From the NCBI GenBank assembly GCA_963756575.1, contig CAVWOM010000017.1, forward strand, positions 1-64,000: a stretch of DNA of 64,000 bases, written 5' to 3'. The position numbers and the translations under genes are program-made. The notes under the pieces are model-generated. The model searched no databases, was not told the DNA's origin, and was given only the letters and a program-made list of their open reading frames with translations. Each line of letters starts with the position of its first letter. Positions within the stretch are counted from its first letter, which is position 1. Below are positions 50,417-59,243 of the stretch, one piece after another. This stretch comes from Palsa-504 sp963756575. GTDB lineage: Bacteria > Actinomycetota > Actinomycetes > Streptosporangiales > Streptosporangiaceae.

Positions 50417-53400
50417 CTAGCTCGCGGGGCAGACCTGCTGGAACGGCTCGGTCCCAGCGTAGCCAGCCCACCGCTGCGGGGTGAGGGTTTGACCCGCGAT
50501 GGCACACGCGGCGGCGGCCAGGCCGGCCGGGAAGGCCACGTCCCACCGCCTGGTCGCGCCGCTGGCGGCGGTGGTGAGCGTGGTGCCGTCGGGGCTGAAC
50601 GCGAGGGCGTAGACCGGGGCCGGCCCGGCCGTCATCGGGGTGCCGATCTCCTGCTGGGTGGCAGCGTCCCACAGCCGGGTGCTCCCGTCGGCGCCGGCGG
50701 TGGCCAGCATGGTGCCGTCGGGGCTGAACGCGAGGGCGTAGACCGGGGCCGGCCCGGCCGTCATCGGGGTGCCGATCTCCTGCCGGGTGGCGGCGTCCCA
50801 CAGCCGGGTGCTCCCGTCGGCGCCGGCGACAGCCATGGTGTGTCCGTCCGGGCTGAGCGCCAGCACGGTCCCGCGGCCCACGTCGGCCGCGGCCCCGGTC
50901 TCCCGCTGGGAGGCCACGTTCCAGACCCGGGCCCGGCCATCGGCGCCCACGGCGGCCACCAGCGTGCCGTCCGGGCTGAAGGCCGCCGGGCCCGCTGGCC
51001 CCGCCGTGGCGAGCGCGGCGCCGATCTTGCGTCCCGTCGCGGTCGACCACAGCTGCAGGCCGTCCCCGCTGACCGCCAGCGTCTTGCCGTCCGGGCTGAG
51101 CGCGAGCCCGGTCACCGCCTGACGGGTGGAGATCACCGGCTCGGCGTCCCGGCCGGCCGGGACGGTGAGCAGCCTGACCTGGCCGTGCCCTTCGCTGACC
51201 GCGAGGATGTCGCCGCGGGCGCCGAAGACGGCCGGCGTGCGGCCGCCGGACAGCTTCAGCGGGCCGGTGGCGGCCGGAGCGGAGGGCTGGTGGAACCGGT
51301 CGGGGTCCCACAGGTCGATGGTCCCGTTGCCGCGGCCCGTGGCCAGCAGGCCCGCGGCGAAGGCCACCGCGCTGACATCGGCGGAGCCGGGCGCGGCCAG
51401 CGGGGCGCCGGTCTGCTCCTGGGCGGCGACGGCCCATAGCTCGGTGGCTCCGCCGGCTTGCGCGGTGGCGAGCGTGGTCCCGTCCGCGCTGAAGGACACG
51501 GCCGTGACCGCGCCCCCGGCCGCCATCGTCGCGCCCTGCTGGCTCTGGGTCGCGACGTCCCACAGCCGGACGTCCCCGTCCGGGCCGCCGGCCGCGAGGA
51601 GCTTGCCGTCCGGGCTGAACGCGAGCGCGGTGGCTGCGGCGGATCCGCCCGACATCGTGGTGCCCGTCTCCTGCCGGGTGGTCACGTTCCACAGCTGGAT
51701 CGTGCCTCCGCCGCTCGCCGCGGCCAGCGTGGTCCCGTCCCGGCTGAACGCCACCGTCTCGACCGGCTCGAGGCCCGAGCTCATCGGCGCGCCGATCTCC
51801 TGCTGGGTGGCCAGGTTCCACAGCCGGACGTTCCCGTCCGCGCCCCCGGTGGCCAGCGTCGTGCCGTCCGGGCTGAGCGCGACCGCGCCGGCCGCGCCGG
51901 AACCGGGGCTGCCCGGGGCCAGGCCGGGCAGCGGCCGCGCCGTGATCCTCGCCCCGTTCGCCAGGTCCCAGGTCCCGGTGGCCGCGGTTCCGGCGATCGC
52001 CAGGGCGTGGCCGTGGCCGGCGAACGCCAGCGCCCGTACCCGGCCGCTCCACGTCGCCGTACTGATCAGCCGGTGCGAGGCGGCGTCCCACAGCCGGATC
52101 GTGCCGTCGCGGTAGGCCGCCGCCAGGGTCTTGCCGTCCGGGCTGGCGATAACCGCGGTCACGGCGCCCGCCTGGGCCGCCAGGACGCCGCGCACCGGCT
52201 GGGCGAGCGACTCGAGCAGGCTGTAGCGTGCCTGCGCCGTCGGCGAGATCCGCCATGCCGCCCCGGCGAGCAGGGCGGCCGTGACCGGGTCGGCGGCCTC
52301 GAGCCCGGTGCTCTGTCCCGCCAGCCGCGCCGACGCGCTGTCGGTCCGCAGCTGGCTGGCATCGTGGCGGGCCGACTTGACGGCCAGGCCCGCCCCGGCC
52401 AGGGCGGCGAGGAGCGCCAGCACCAGCGCCCCCGCCAGCGTCCGGCGCCCCCACCGGCCTCGGGTGCCCGCCCGCTGGCTGGCCCGGAGGAATTCCGCCT
52501 CCGCGGCGGGCAGCGGCGGGTACCGGCCCGGATCCGCCGCCCAGACGCGCGCGGCCTCCCGGGCGGCGGCGAGCCGGATCCCCCGGTACAGCCGCGAGGA
52601 GTCCTTGCCGTCCTGCCGCCACCGCGCGGTGTCCTCGGCCAGCTGGCCGTACAGGATCAGGCTCGACTGGTCCTCCTCCAGCCAGCCGCGCAGCCGTGGC
52701 CACGCTTCCAGCAGCACGTCGTGCGCGAGCTCGGCCGTGTCCGCGTCCAGCCTCACCAGGCGGCTCCCGGCGAACGCGCCGAGCACCGCGCTGACCTCGG
52801 CCGCCTGCCCCTTCCGGCGCCCCGCGCGCAGCTCTCCCGCGGGCACCGGGCGGCGGGCCGGCCTGCCGTCCGGGCCCACGGCGGTCAGCTGCCTGAACAG
52901 GTCCCGGGTGATCTCCCGCTGCTTTTCCGGCAGGCCGCCGTAGACCGCCTCGGCGCTGACCTCGACCGAGCGGGCGACCCGGCCAGCCCGTTCGTAGCCT
53001 TCCCCGGCCATCCGCTCACCGTCGCGGTTCTCCCAGGTCAGCGCCAGAGCCTGGGAAAGCAGCGGGAGCACGGCCCCCGGGCCGGCGGCGAGCGCGTCGG
53101 CCGCGATGGCGTCGATGAGAGCACTCTCGATACGCACCCCGCTCGCCTGCGCCGGGCCGGCGATCACCCGGCGCAGCTCGGCGGCCGGCATCGGGCCGAC
53201 CACGAGCTGATCGCGTTCCATGACCCGGGCGAGCCGGCGGTAAGCGGCGCACCGGTCCCAGTAGTCCCCGCGGACCGCGATCACCACCCGGGCCGGCGCC
53301 TCGCCCCGCGATCCGGCCGGGCGGGTGGCCGCGGTGCACACCGCGTCGATGAACGCCGCCCGGTCCCGCCGCTCGTCCGGGCCGTCGGCCGCGAAGACCC

Positions 53401-54565
53401 GCTCGAACTGGTCGATGATCAGCACCAGCCGGGCCGCGTCGCCCGCCGGGCGGGTGAGCTCACGGACCAGCAGGTGCGCCTCGCCCGGCGCGGCGGTCAG
53501 CCGCTGCCAGATCGCGGCCGGATCCCGGCCGTCCAGCGACGCCAGCGCCTCGGCCAGGCCGGTCAGCGGGCGGGTCGTCGCGGTCAGGCTGATCACCGGC
53601 CAGGAGGACGAGCCCGGTACCTGGACGCCCCGGGCCAGCGCGGGCATCAGGCCGGCCCGCAGCAGGGAGGTCTTGCCCGCTCCCGACGCCCCGGTGACCA
53701 TGACGATCCCGGTCCCGGCCAGCTTGCCCGCCAGCTCCGCGACCAGCCTTTCCCGGCCGCGGAAGACCGCCTCGTGCTCCTGGTCGTACGGGAGCAGCCC
53801 GCGGTACGGGCAGCCGGTCCAGCTTCTCCCCGGCGCCCCCGGCCGGGCCGGTTCCGGCTGCCACTGGCGGGCCCGCTGCTCGATGACGGCGAGTTCCTCG
53901 CGGATCATGCGGACATCCGCCGCCTGCCGTCCGACCGCCAGGCTGGCGGCCCGGAGTTCGGCGTCCTGGCCGGCCAGGCTGTCCTGGACCTCGCCGGCCG
54001 CGCGCGCCAGGTCGGCCAGCATGAAGGCCATGTCGCCGAACTCCGCGCCGAGCGCCTCGAACGCGGCGAGCACGTCGTGCTCGGCGTCGGTGTCCCCGGT
54101 CTCGATCGCGGCGCGGAACACCGTGCCGCCGGCGTCGATCTCCCGCATCACCATCGCGATGTCGGACCGCAGCTCGCCGGCCAGCTTGTCGCGCGCGGCC
54201 AGGGCCGCCCCGACCCGCCGCAAGATCTCCCGCTCCAGGGGCCGGCTCAGGTCCGGCGCAGTGCTCAGGTCCTGGTCATCCCCGGCAATAGGGGCCGAAC
54301 GAGGCTGGTGCTCCGCCTCCTCGAGCAGGCGTGCCAGCGTGTCGGCACCGATCGCGGTGAGCACGCCCAGCCGCCGGGCGCCAGCCGCGGCCGTGCCGTC
54401 GGCGCCGTCCCCGGCCAGAGCGGGCCCGAAGGCCGCCGCGCACAGCAGCGGCAGCACGCCGGACGCGCCCCCGTCACGTAGCTCGTGACGTCCGCTGCGC
54501 ACGCTCCGCAGCAGCCAGGTGCGGATACCTGCCCGGAGGCGCTCGACCTCCTCGAAGTCGCCCAC
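50417..54565 (-). CDS. nSTAND1-type NTPase with transmembrane helix and WD40 repeats
   Basis: A 1382-residue signalling protein. Residues 1-265 are an all-helical region with heptad-like stretches and no known effector. The NTPase part (about 270-620) starts CPYRGLLPYDQEHEAVFRGR and has Walker A TGASGAGKTSLL and Walker B LVLIIDQFE. A membrane helix follows at about 715-735 (LAGALVLALLAALAGAGLAV). The rest is about 14 WD40 blades (SPDGTTLATGGADGNVRLW). The WD part should be outside the membrane if the helix is inserted in the usual way. GTG at 54565 is preferred over an upstream ATG because of AGGGGGAG just before it. Role unknown; sensing of stress or infection is inferred only from the STAND class. 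Confidence 0.85.
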   Translation of the reverse strand: MGDFEEVERLRAGIRTWLLRSVRSGRHELRDGGASGVLPLLCAAAFGPALAGDGADGTAAAGARRLGVLTAIGADTLARLLEEAEHQPRSAPIAGDDQDLSTAPDLSRPLEREILRRVGAALAARDKLAGELRSDIAMVMREIDAGGTVFRAAIETGDTDAEHDVLAAFEALGAEFGDMAFMLADLARAAGEVQDSLAGQDAELRAASLAVGRQAADVRMIREELAVIEQRARQWQPEPARPGAPGRSWTGCPYRGLLPYDQEHEAVFRGRERLVAELAGKLAGTGIVMVTGASGAGKTSLLRAGLMPALARGVQVPGSSSWPVISLTATTRPLTGLAEALASLDGRDPAAIWQRLTAAPGEAHLLVRELTRPAGDAARLVLIIDQFERVFAADGPDERRDRAAFIDAVCTAATRPAGSRGEAPARVVIAVRGDYWDRCAAYRRLARVMERDQLVVGPMPAAELRRVIAGPAQASGVRIESALIDAIAADALAAGPGAVLPLLSQALALTWENRDGERMAGEGYERAGRVARSVEVSAEAVYGGLPEKQREITRDLFRQLTAVGPDGRPARRPVPAGELRAGRRKGQAAEVSAVLGAFAGSRLVRLDADTAELAHDVLLEAWPRLRGWLEEDQSSLILYGQLAEDTARWRQDGKDSSRLYRGIRLAAAREAARVWAADPGRYPPLPAAEAEFLRASQRAGTRGRWGRRTLAGALVLALLAALAGAGLAVKSARHDASQLRTDSASARLAGQSTGLEAADPVTAALLAGAAWRISPTAQARYSLLESLAQPVRGVLAAQAGAVTAVIASPDGKTLAAAYRDGTIRLWDAASHRLISTATWSGRVRALAFAGHGHALAIAGTAATGTWDLANGARITARPLPGLAPGSPGSGAAGAVALSPDGTTLATGGADGNVRLWNLATQQEIGAPMSSGLEPVETVAFSRDGTTLAAASGGGTIQLWNVTTRQETGTTMSGGSAAATALAFSPDGKLLAAGGPDGDVRLWDVATQSQQGATMAAGGAVTAVSFSADGTTLATAQAGGATELWAVAAQEQTGAPLAAPGSADVSAVAFAAGLLATGRGNGTIDLWDPDRFHQPSAPAATGPLKLSGGRTPAVFGARGDILAVSEGHGQVRLLTVPAGRDAEPVISTRQAVTGLALSPDGKTLAVSGDGLQLWSTATGRKIGAALATAGPAGPAAFSPDGTLVAAVGADGRARVWNVASQRETGAAADVGRGTVLALSPDGHTMAVAGADGSTRLWDAATRQEIGTPMTAGPAPVYALAFSPDGTMLATAGADGSTRLWDAATQQEIGTPMTAGPAPVYALAFSPDGTTLTTAASGATRRWDVAFPAGLAAAACAIAGQTLTPQRWAGYAGTEPFQQVCPAS
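50583..50840. repeat. Two nearly identical 129-bp WD40 units
   Basis: Within the nSTAND gene the last two complete blades repeat almost base for base with a 129-bp (43-residue) period, first unit 50583-50711 and second 50712-50840. Other blades have diverged, so this pair is a recent duplication or has been kept alike by gene conversion. Confidence 0.8.
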
Positions 54566-54694
54566 CCGGCTCCCCCTACACACGCGTAACACCCCAGGAC
54601 GGGCGCAGCCTAGCCGGCGCCGCCGCCTCCTGTATGACCCTTTGACCGTGTGTGTAACGGCTTCGTACCGTTCCGCCGGGATAGGGCGGAACGA

Positions 54695-55282
54695 TCAGCC
54701 AGGCTCCTCGCCGGTGACCGCCATCAGCGTCTGCGGATCGAGCACCTGGAGCAGCGGCGACGACGCGTCCCTGAGCCGGCGCACCGCGTCGTCCAGCCGC
54801 CCGGGGGAGTAGCCGCCCGAGCCGCCGGGCCTGACCGCGGCGAGGGCGCGGACCATCTCCCCGCCCAGGGCCTGGGCCTGCTCCAGGAAGTTCCGCGACG
54901 TCCGGGCGTCGATCAGCACCGGGGCGGCGACCAGCAGCATCATCATGTACGTCCGGAACTCGTCGCCGGCCGCGTCATGGCTGCCCGGGTCGGCCAGCAT
55001 CCGGGATATCGCCTGCGCGGAGCGGATGGCCTGGCCGGTCACGATGGCGGCCTGGGCCGCCACCGCCCGGGCCCGGTCGTTGATCTGCCGCAGCTTGACC
55101 ACCTGGTCCGCCACCAGGACGGTGATGAGCAGCACGAGCAGTCCCGACACGATGCCGGTGGTCAGCGCGTGCTCCGCCCACCAGCTTCGCAGCCCGTCGT
55201 CGGTCAGGTCGAGGACGACCAGCACGCAGGCCACCAAGGTGACGGCGAGCGCGCCGAGACCGCCCTGCCAGCGTGACAGCAC
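54695..55282 (-). CDS. Membrane protein of unknown function
   Basis: A 195-residue protein with two N-terminal membrane helices (LGALAVTLVACVLVVLDL and GIVSGLLVLLITVLVADQVV) and a cytoplasmic helical part that contains a further hydrophobic stretch (MMMLLVAAPVLIDA). No family is recognised. It is transcribed in the same direction as the nSTAND gene, 129 bases upstream of it, and could be its partner. Low confidence in any function. Confidence 0.65.
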   Translation of the reverse strand: MLSRWQGGLGALAVTLVACVLVVLDLTDDGLRSWWAEHALTTGIVSGLLVLLITVLVADQVVKLRQINDRARAVAAQAAIVTGQAIRSAQAISRMLADPGSHDAAGDEFRTYMMMLLVAAPVLIDARTSRNFLEQAQALGGEMVRALAAVRPGGSGGYSPGRLDDAVRRLRDASSPLLQVLDPQTLMAVTGEEPG

Positions 55283-55303
55283 CCCACGACGATAGCGGGT
55301 GGG

Positions 55304-56221
55304 TTACCGGGCCCAGCGCATGATCAGCAGGTCGTGCCGTGCCGCCAGTTCGAGCAGGCCGCGGCGGGTCCTGGCCGGCACCGGACCGAACGGCGCGCGG
55401 GTGCGGTCACAGGCGATGATGCCGCCTTCGGCCAGCAGGATCTTCTGCGCGCGCAGCCCGCACTGGCGGTTCTCGAAGTGGATGAGCGGCAGCAGGCCCT
55501 CCCACGCGCTCACCGCGCCGGCCCGGTCGCCCGAGCGGTAGCGGCGGACCACCTGGCCGAGTTCGGCCGGGACCGTCGAGCTCGGCATGGTGCCCGTGGC
55601 CCCGGCGTCCAGGTCCGGGATCAAGGTGACCGACTCTTCGCCGTCGAAGGGCCCCGGCAGGCCGTCGCCCAGGGCGCTGACCAGCGCATGCAGCTTGTCC
55701 GCGGCCTGCGGTACCTCGATCTTGGCGTACTGCACCCGGGGTACCTGCCGGATCAGGTCGATCAGCAGGCTGACCGGCAGCGGCGTCGGCGACAAGGGCG
55801 CGTCCTGCACCATGACCGGGATGTCGATCGCGTCCGCCACCTGCCTGAAGTACTCGGTCAAGGCGGGCCCGGGCACCGTGAGCGTGGCGCCGAAGAAGGG
55901 CGGCATGATCATCACCATCGCCGCGCCCATGTCCTGCGCGGCCCGGCTGCGCGCGGCGGCGACCCGGGCGCTGTAGTGGCTGGTGGTGACGATCACGGGG
56001 AGACGGCCCGCCACGTGCTCCAGGAGCCTGCGGGCGATCGCGTCGCGCTCGGCGTCGGTCAGCGAGAACTGCTCGGAGTAGTTGGCCAGCAGGCACAGCC
56101 CGTCGACCTCGGCGTCGATCAGGTAATCCACCACGCGGACCGTGCCGTCCAGGTCGACGGTCTCGTCGTCGTGGAAGATCGTCGGCACCACCGGCACGAC
56201 GCCGGAGAGAAGAGCGGCCAT
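55304..56221 (-). CDS. Dihydrodipicolinate synthase/N-acetylneuraminate lyase family aldolase
   Basis: A 305-residue TIM-barrel Schiff-base aldolase. The start GVVPVVPTIFHDDETVDLDG, GLCLLANYSEQFSLTDAERD, VIVTTSHYSARVAAARSRAA and PVMVQDAPLS are typical, and the Schiff-base Lys is in QYAKIEVP. The substrate loop differs from true lysine-pathway enzymes (no G-T-T-G-E), so a sugar-acid or keto-acid aldolase or dehydratase role is more likely. ATG at 56221 begins the barrel. It lies 21 bases before the membrane protein gene, possibly in one operon. Confidence 0.85.
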   Translation of the reverse strand: MAALLSGVVPVVPTIFHDDETVDLDGTVRVVDYLIDAEVDGLCLLANYSEQFSLTDAERDAIARRLLEHVAGRLPVIVTTSHYSARVAAARSRAAQDMGAAMVMIMPPFFGATLTVPGPALTEYFRQVADAIDIPVMVQDAPLSPTPLPVSLLIDLIRQVPRVQYAKIEVPQAADKLHALVSALGDGLPGPFDGEESVTLIPDLDAGATGTMPSSTVPAELGQVVRRYRSGDRAGAVSAWEGLLPLIHFENRQCGLRAQKILLAEGGIIACDRTRAPFGPVPARTRRGLLELAARHDLLIMRWAR

Positions 56222-56388
56222 CTGCGGTTCTCCAGGTGAGTTCGTACGTTTGCGTCCGGTACCCACGAGTGTGACGCATGTGCCGGAATTGTTGCCGATT
56301 CCTTACGTAACGCTCCGTGCTTGAACATGTCGATTTCGCCAACCGTACCCAGATTGAGGCGCCGGCTGGAGACCGACAAAGGAGTGCT

Positions 56389-57207
56389 GTGAATTCATCG
56401 CCCAGGCACCGCCGCCCGCAGCGAATCAGGCGGGCGGGGCGGCACGCCAAGCCGTCGCAGGTGCACAGCGTAGCCGGGACGGCGTACAAGGCCGCCCCGG
56501 CGATGGCGATCGCGGGCGCGATCATCGCCGCCCCCCAGGCCCACGCCGCCGTCAGGGTCCCGGCTCGCGCCACCGCGGTCGTCGAGCAGGTGCGCGCCGC
56601 GGTAAAGGCCCCCGTCAAGGCGCCCGCCGCGGCCCCCGCGCCCGCCGCCCAGGCGAACACCGCGGCCCTGGTCATTCATCATGAGCCGGCCCGCCGCTAT
56701 ACCGTCCGGCCGGGCGACACGCTGTCCTCGATCGCGCGGCGGTTCTACGGCAACCCGGCCCGCTGGCCATGGATCTACCAGGCCAACCGGTCCGTGATCA
56801 AGAACCCGAACGTCATCGTCGCGGGTGAGGTGCTCAGCATCCCCAGCGAGGCGCCCCCGCGCAGCCAGGCCTCCGCCCCGGCCGGACCGACCACCCTGAC
56901 CACCTCCACCACCTTGAGCGGGACGCTGAGCTGCCACGGGCTCGAGGAACTGTGGGAAGAGGCGGGCGGCGCGGATGGCGAGGCCTTCATGGCGGCCGAG
57001 ATCGCCATGGCCGAATCGAGCGGTCAGCAGTTCGCCACCGGCGGGGCGGGGGAGCGCGGCTACTGGCAGATCCATCCGGACCACGGCTCGCTGTCCACCT
57101 ACGACCCGCTGGGCAACGCCAAGGCGGCCGTGATCATCTCCGACGACGGCCGCAACTGGACCCCCTGGACCACCTTCACCAGCGGTGCCTACCGGGGACG
57201 CTGCTGA
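56389..57207 (+). CDS. LysM-domain cell wall protein with transglycosylase-like domain
   Basis: A 272-residue exported wall protein. After a basic start and a hydrophobic stretch (AMAIAGAIIAAPQAHA) comes an Ala/Pro linker, then a LysM domain at about residues 104-152 (YTVRPGDTLSSIARRFYGNP, WIYQANRSVI, VAGEVLSIP). The C-terminal 80 residues resemble lysozyme-like transglycosylases (MAAEIAMAESSGQQ, GYWQIHPDHG, FTSGAYRG). It should bind and cut peptidoglycan. GTG at 56389 follows AAAGGAG. No c-di-AMP riboswitch fold was found in the 168 bases upstream. Confidence 0.82.
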   Translation: MNSSPRHRRPQRIRRAGRHAKPSQVHSVAGTAYKAAPAMAIAGAIIAAPQAHAAVRVPARATAVVEQVRAAVKAPVKAPAAAPAPAAQANTAALVIHHEPARRYTVRPGDTLSSIARRFYGNPARWPWIYQANRSVIKNPNVIVAGEVLSIPSEAPPRSQASAPAGPTTLTTSTTLSGTLSCHGLEELWEEAGGADGEAFMAAEIAMAESSGQQFATGGAGERGYWQIHPDHGSLSTYDPLGNAKAAVIISDDGRNWTPWTTFTSGAYRGRC

Positions 57208-57262
57208 CGCGTTCGAAATGTCCGACCTTGCGGGCCTTCACCGGGTAGCCTCCCGCCTAGCG

Positions 57263-58867
57263 ATGACAAACCCGGGGCAGCCGAAGGGAGTGGTTAGCGC
57301 GCGCGGCTGGCGAGCTATTACCGGCCTGGCCGGATACACGGTGAGCTGTGCCCTGGCCGCCATCGTGCTGGTGGTAGCGGGCTACGCCCACTACGTGGAG
57401 CACAAGGTCGGCGGCCTGGCCAGCTCCAACGTAGACACCGGCGGCCCGCAGACCGGGGCGATGAACATCCTGCTGATGGGGCTGGAGAGCCGGACCGATT
57501 ATGACGGCAACGTCTTGCCCGCCAAGCTCCTGGCCGCCCTGCACGCCGGCAGCGTGGAGGGCGTCGAGCACGAGAACGTCGGCGGCCAGGACACGAACAC
57601 CCTGATCCTGATCCATATCTTCGCGGGCGGGCAGAAGGCGGTCGGCTTCTCGATCCCGCGCGACGACGCGGTCACCTTCCCCCAGCCGTACGACGGCGAG
57701 TCCCAGGGGAAGATCGACCAGGCCTACGGCCTGGCCTGGGCCCAGAGCCTGAACCAGACCGCCAGCTCGTCCATGAGCCGCGACCAGCGCTACTTCCTGG
57801 CCAACGAGGCCGGCCAGACGGCCACGATAGCCACCGTCTCGGCGGTCACCGGCGAGCACATCGACCACTTCGCCGAGGTGAACCTGGCCGGGTTCTACGC
57901 GCTGGCTCAGGCCTTCCACGGCATCGAGGCGTGCGTGAAGCCGTGGGACGGCGGCCGGAACCTGCACGACCTCAACTCCGGCTTCAGCCAGCCCCACGCG
58001 GGCTACCTCCACCTGAACGCGGCGCAGGCCCTCGCGTTCGTCCGCGAACGGGACAATCTCCCCAACGGGGACCTGGACCGCACCCACCGCCAGCAGGCGG
58101 TCATCGACTACGTCATCTGGGACCTCGGCCACCAGGGGGTGCTCACCGACTTCGGCCAGCTGACCAGCCTGCTCGACGTCGCCAAGAAGTACGTCATCGC
58201 CTCCGGCCAGTGGGACCTGCTCCAGTTCGCCAGCGAGATGCACGCCCTGACCGGCAAGAACCTCACCCTCAGCACGCTGCCCATCGCGACTACGCAGAAT
58301 GGCTACATCCTCAACGGGGTGCCCCAGGACGTGAACCTCATCGACCTGACCTACGTCAGGCAGCTCGTCCAGAACGCGTTCAGCCGGCCCCCCGCGAGCC
58401 CGGCGGCCAAGAAACCGGGTAAGAAGCCGGCCAAGACCGCCCCGGTCCCGCCCCCGTCCACCGTCACCGTCGACGTCTACAACGGGGGCACCACGGCCAT
58501 GCTGGCCGCCCGGGTCTCGCAGGCCTTCGTCTCGGCTGGCTACCACGCCGGCGCCGTCGGCAGCCCGTCGGCCCAGGCGCAGACCGTGCGGTCCGCCACC
58601 CAGGTGTTCTACGGCGCCGGGGAGGCCGCCAGCGCGCAGAAGATCGCCGGCTACTTCGGCGCGACCGCCACCGCGGCCGCCTCGCTGGCGGCCGGGCACG
58701 TGGAGGTACTCCTCGGCGCGACATCCACCACGGTGCCCGCCGGCCTCGGCGGCTCCTCGGGTACGGCCCCCTCAGCCACCGCGACCTCGGCCGCCAACAA
58801 CGGCCAGGCCGGCGCGGCGGTAACCGTCAAAGCCAACGCCCCGTACGGCATCCCCTGCGAGTACTAA
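57263..58867 (+). CDS. LytR-CpsA-Psr (LCP) family ligase with LytR_C domain
   Basis: A 534-residue membrane-anchored enzyme. One helix near residues 16-42 (YTVSCALAAIVLVVAGYAHY) precedes the LCP domain: MNILLMGLESRTD, QDTNTLILIHI, FSIPRDDAVTFP, GKIDQAYG and NAAQALAFVRERDNLPNGDL with key Arg and Asp residues. After a Lys/Pro linker, a LytR_C domain follows at about 415-510 (VTVDVYNGGTTAMLAARVSQ). LCP enzymes attach lipid-linked glycans to peptidoglycan, so this could attach the polymer made by the operon at 16-29 kb; that link is inferred. ATG at 57263. A palindromic repeat copy lies 72 bases after the stop. Confidence 0.9.
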   Translation: MTNPGQPKGVVSARGWRAITGLAGYTVSCALAAIVLVVAGYAHYVEHKVGGLASSNVDTGGPQTGAMNILLMGLESRTDYDGNVLPAKLLAALHAGSVEGVEHENVGGQDTNTLILIHIFAGGQKAVGFSIPRDDAVTFPQPYDGESQGKIDQAYGLAWAQSLNQTASSSMSRDQRYFLANEAGQTATIATVSAVTGEHIDHFAEVNLAGFYALAQAFHGIEACVKPWDGGRNLHDLNSGFSQPHAGYLHLNAAQALAFVRERDNLPNGDLDRTHRQQAVIDYVIWDLGHQGVLTDFGQLTSLLDVAKKYVIASGQWDLLQFASEMHALTGKNLTLSTLPIATTQNGYILNGVPQDVNLIDLTYVRQLVQNAFSRPPASPAAKKPGKKPAKTAPVPPPSTVTVDVYNGGTTAMLAARVSQAFVSAGYHAGAVGSPSAQAQTVRSATQVFYGAGEAASAQKIAGYFGATATAAASLAAGHVEVLLGATSTTVPAGLGGSSGTAPSATATSAANNGQAGAAVTVKANAPYGIPCEY

Positions 58868-59243
58868 GACCGGCACGTTCGCCCCGGACGGCGGCGCGAC
58901 CGATGGCGCCCGGAAGACCCTCCGGCCACGACGCGCACCGTCAGCTGGGCGGCGGACGTGATGAAACCGGGCTTCCAGCGCGTCCGGACGCACTCGAAGC
59001 CGGGTTTCATGTCGTCGCGGCTGGCCCGCGGCGAATACGGCGTATCAAGACGAGCCGCGCCGCCTCCGTATAGGCAGGATCAGTCAACACAGGGGACCCG
59101 TGCGGAAGCTACGGGATTGACCATCCTGCTGCGGGCCGGCGACGACGAGGGGCGGCTCGCCACGGTGACGTGGCGCGCCGGACGTCGCCGGGCCCCCGCG
59201 GACGCGGATGCCGGCATGAGGTCTCCTGATCCGGAGGCCTGGG
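58868..59243. other. Intergenic region with palindromic repeat
   Basis: 376 bases between the LCP gene and the esterase fragment. It contains palindromic element copy 3 (58940-59025). The rest shows no recognisable protein in either strand. A clear RBS, CCGGAGGCC, lies at 59231 before the esterase ATG. Confidence 0.5.
58940..59025. repeat. Dispersed palindromic element, copy 3
   Basis: The 86-bp core, beginning GTCAGCTGGGCGGCGGACG and ending GCTGGC, matches cores at 5049-5134 and 12981-13066. The flanks shared by the other two copies are absent, which places the element limits at about these coordinates. One arm has TTCCAG where copy 1 has TTCGAG, so the stem has mismatches. Like the others it lies just downstream of a plus-strand gene. 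Confidence 0.85.

Noticed and set aside
51458..54481. 1007-residue plus-strand frame opposite the nSTAND gene
   Set aside because: No domain; periodic composition mirrors the WD40 repeats.
56222..56388. c-di-AMP (ydaO) riboswitch before the LysM gene
   Set aside because: Such riboswitches often precede actinobacterial wall-hydrolase genes, but I could not find the conserved cores or pairing.
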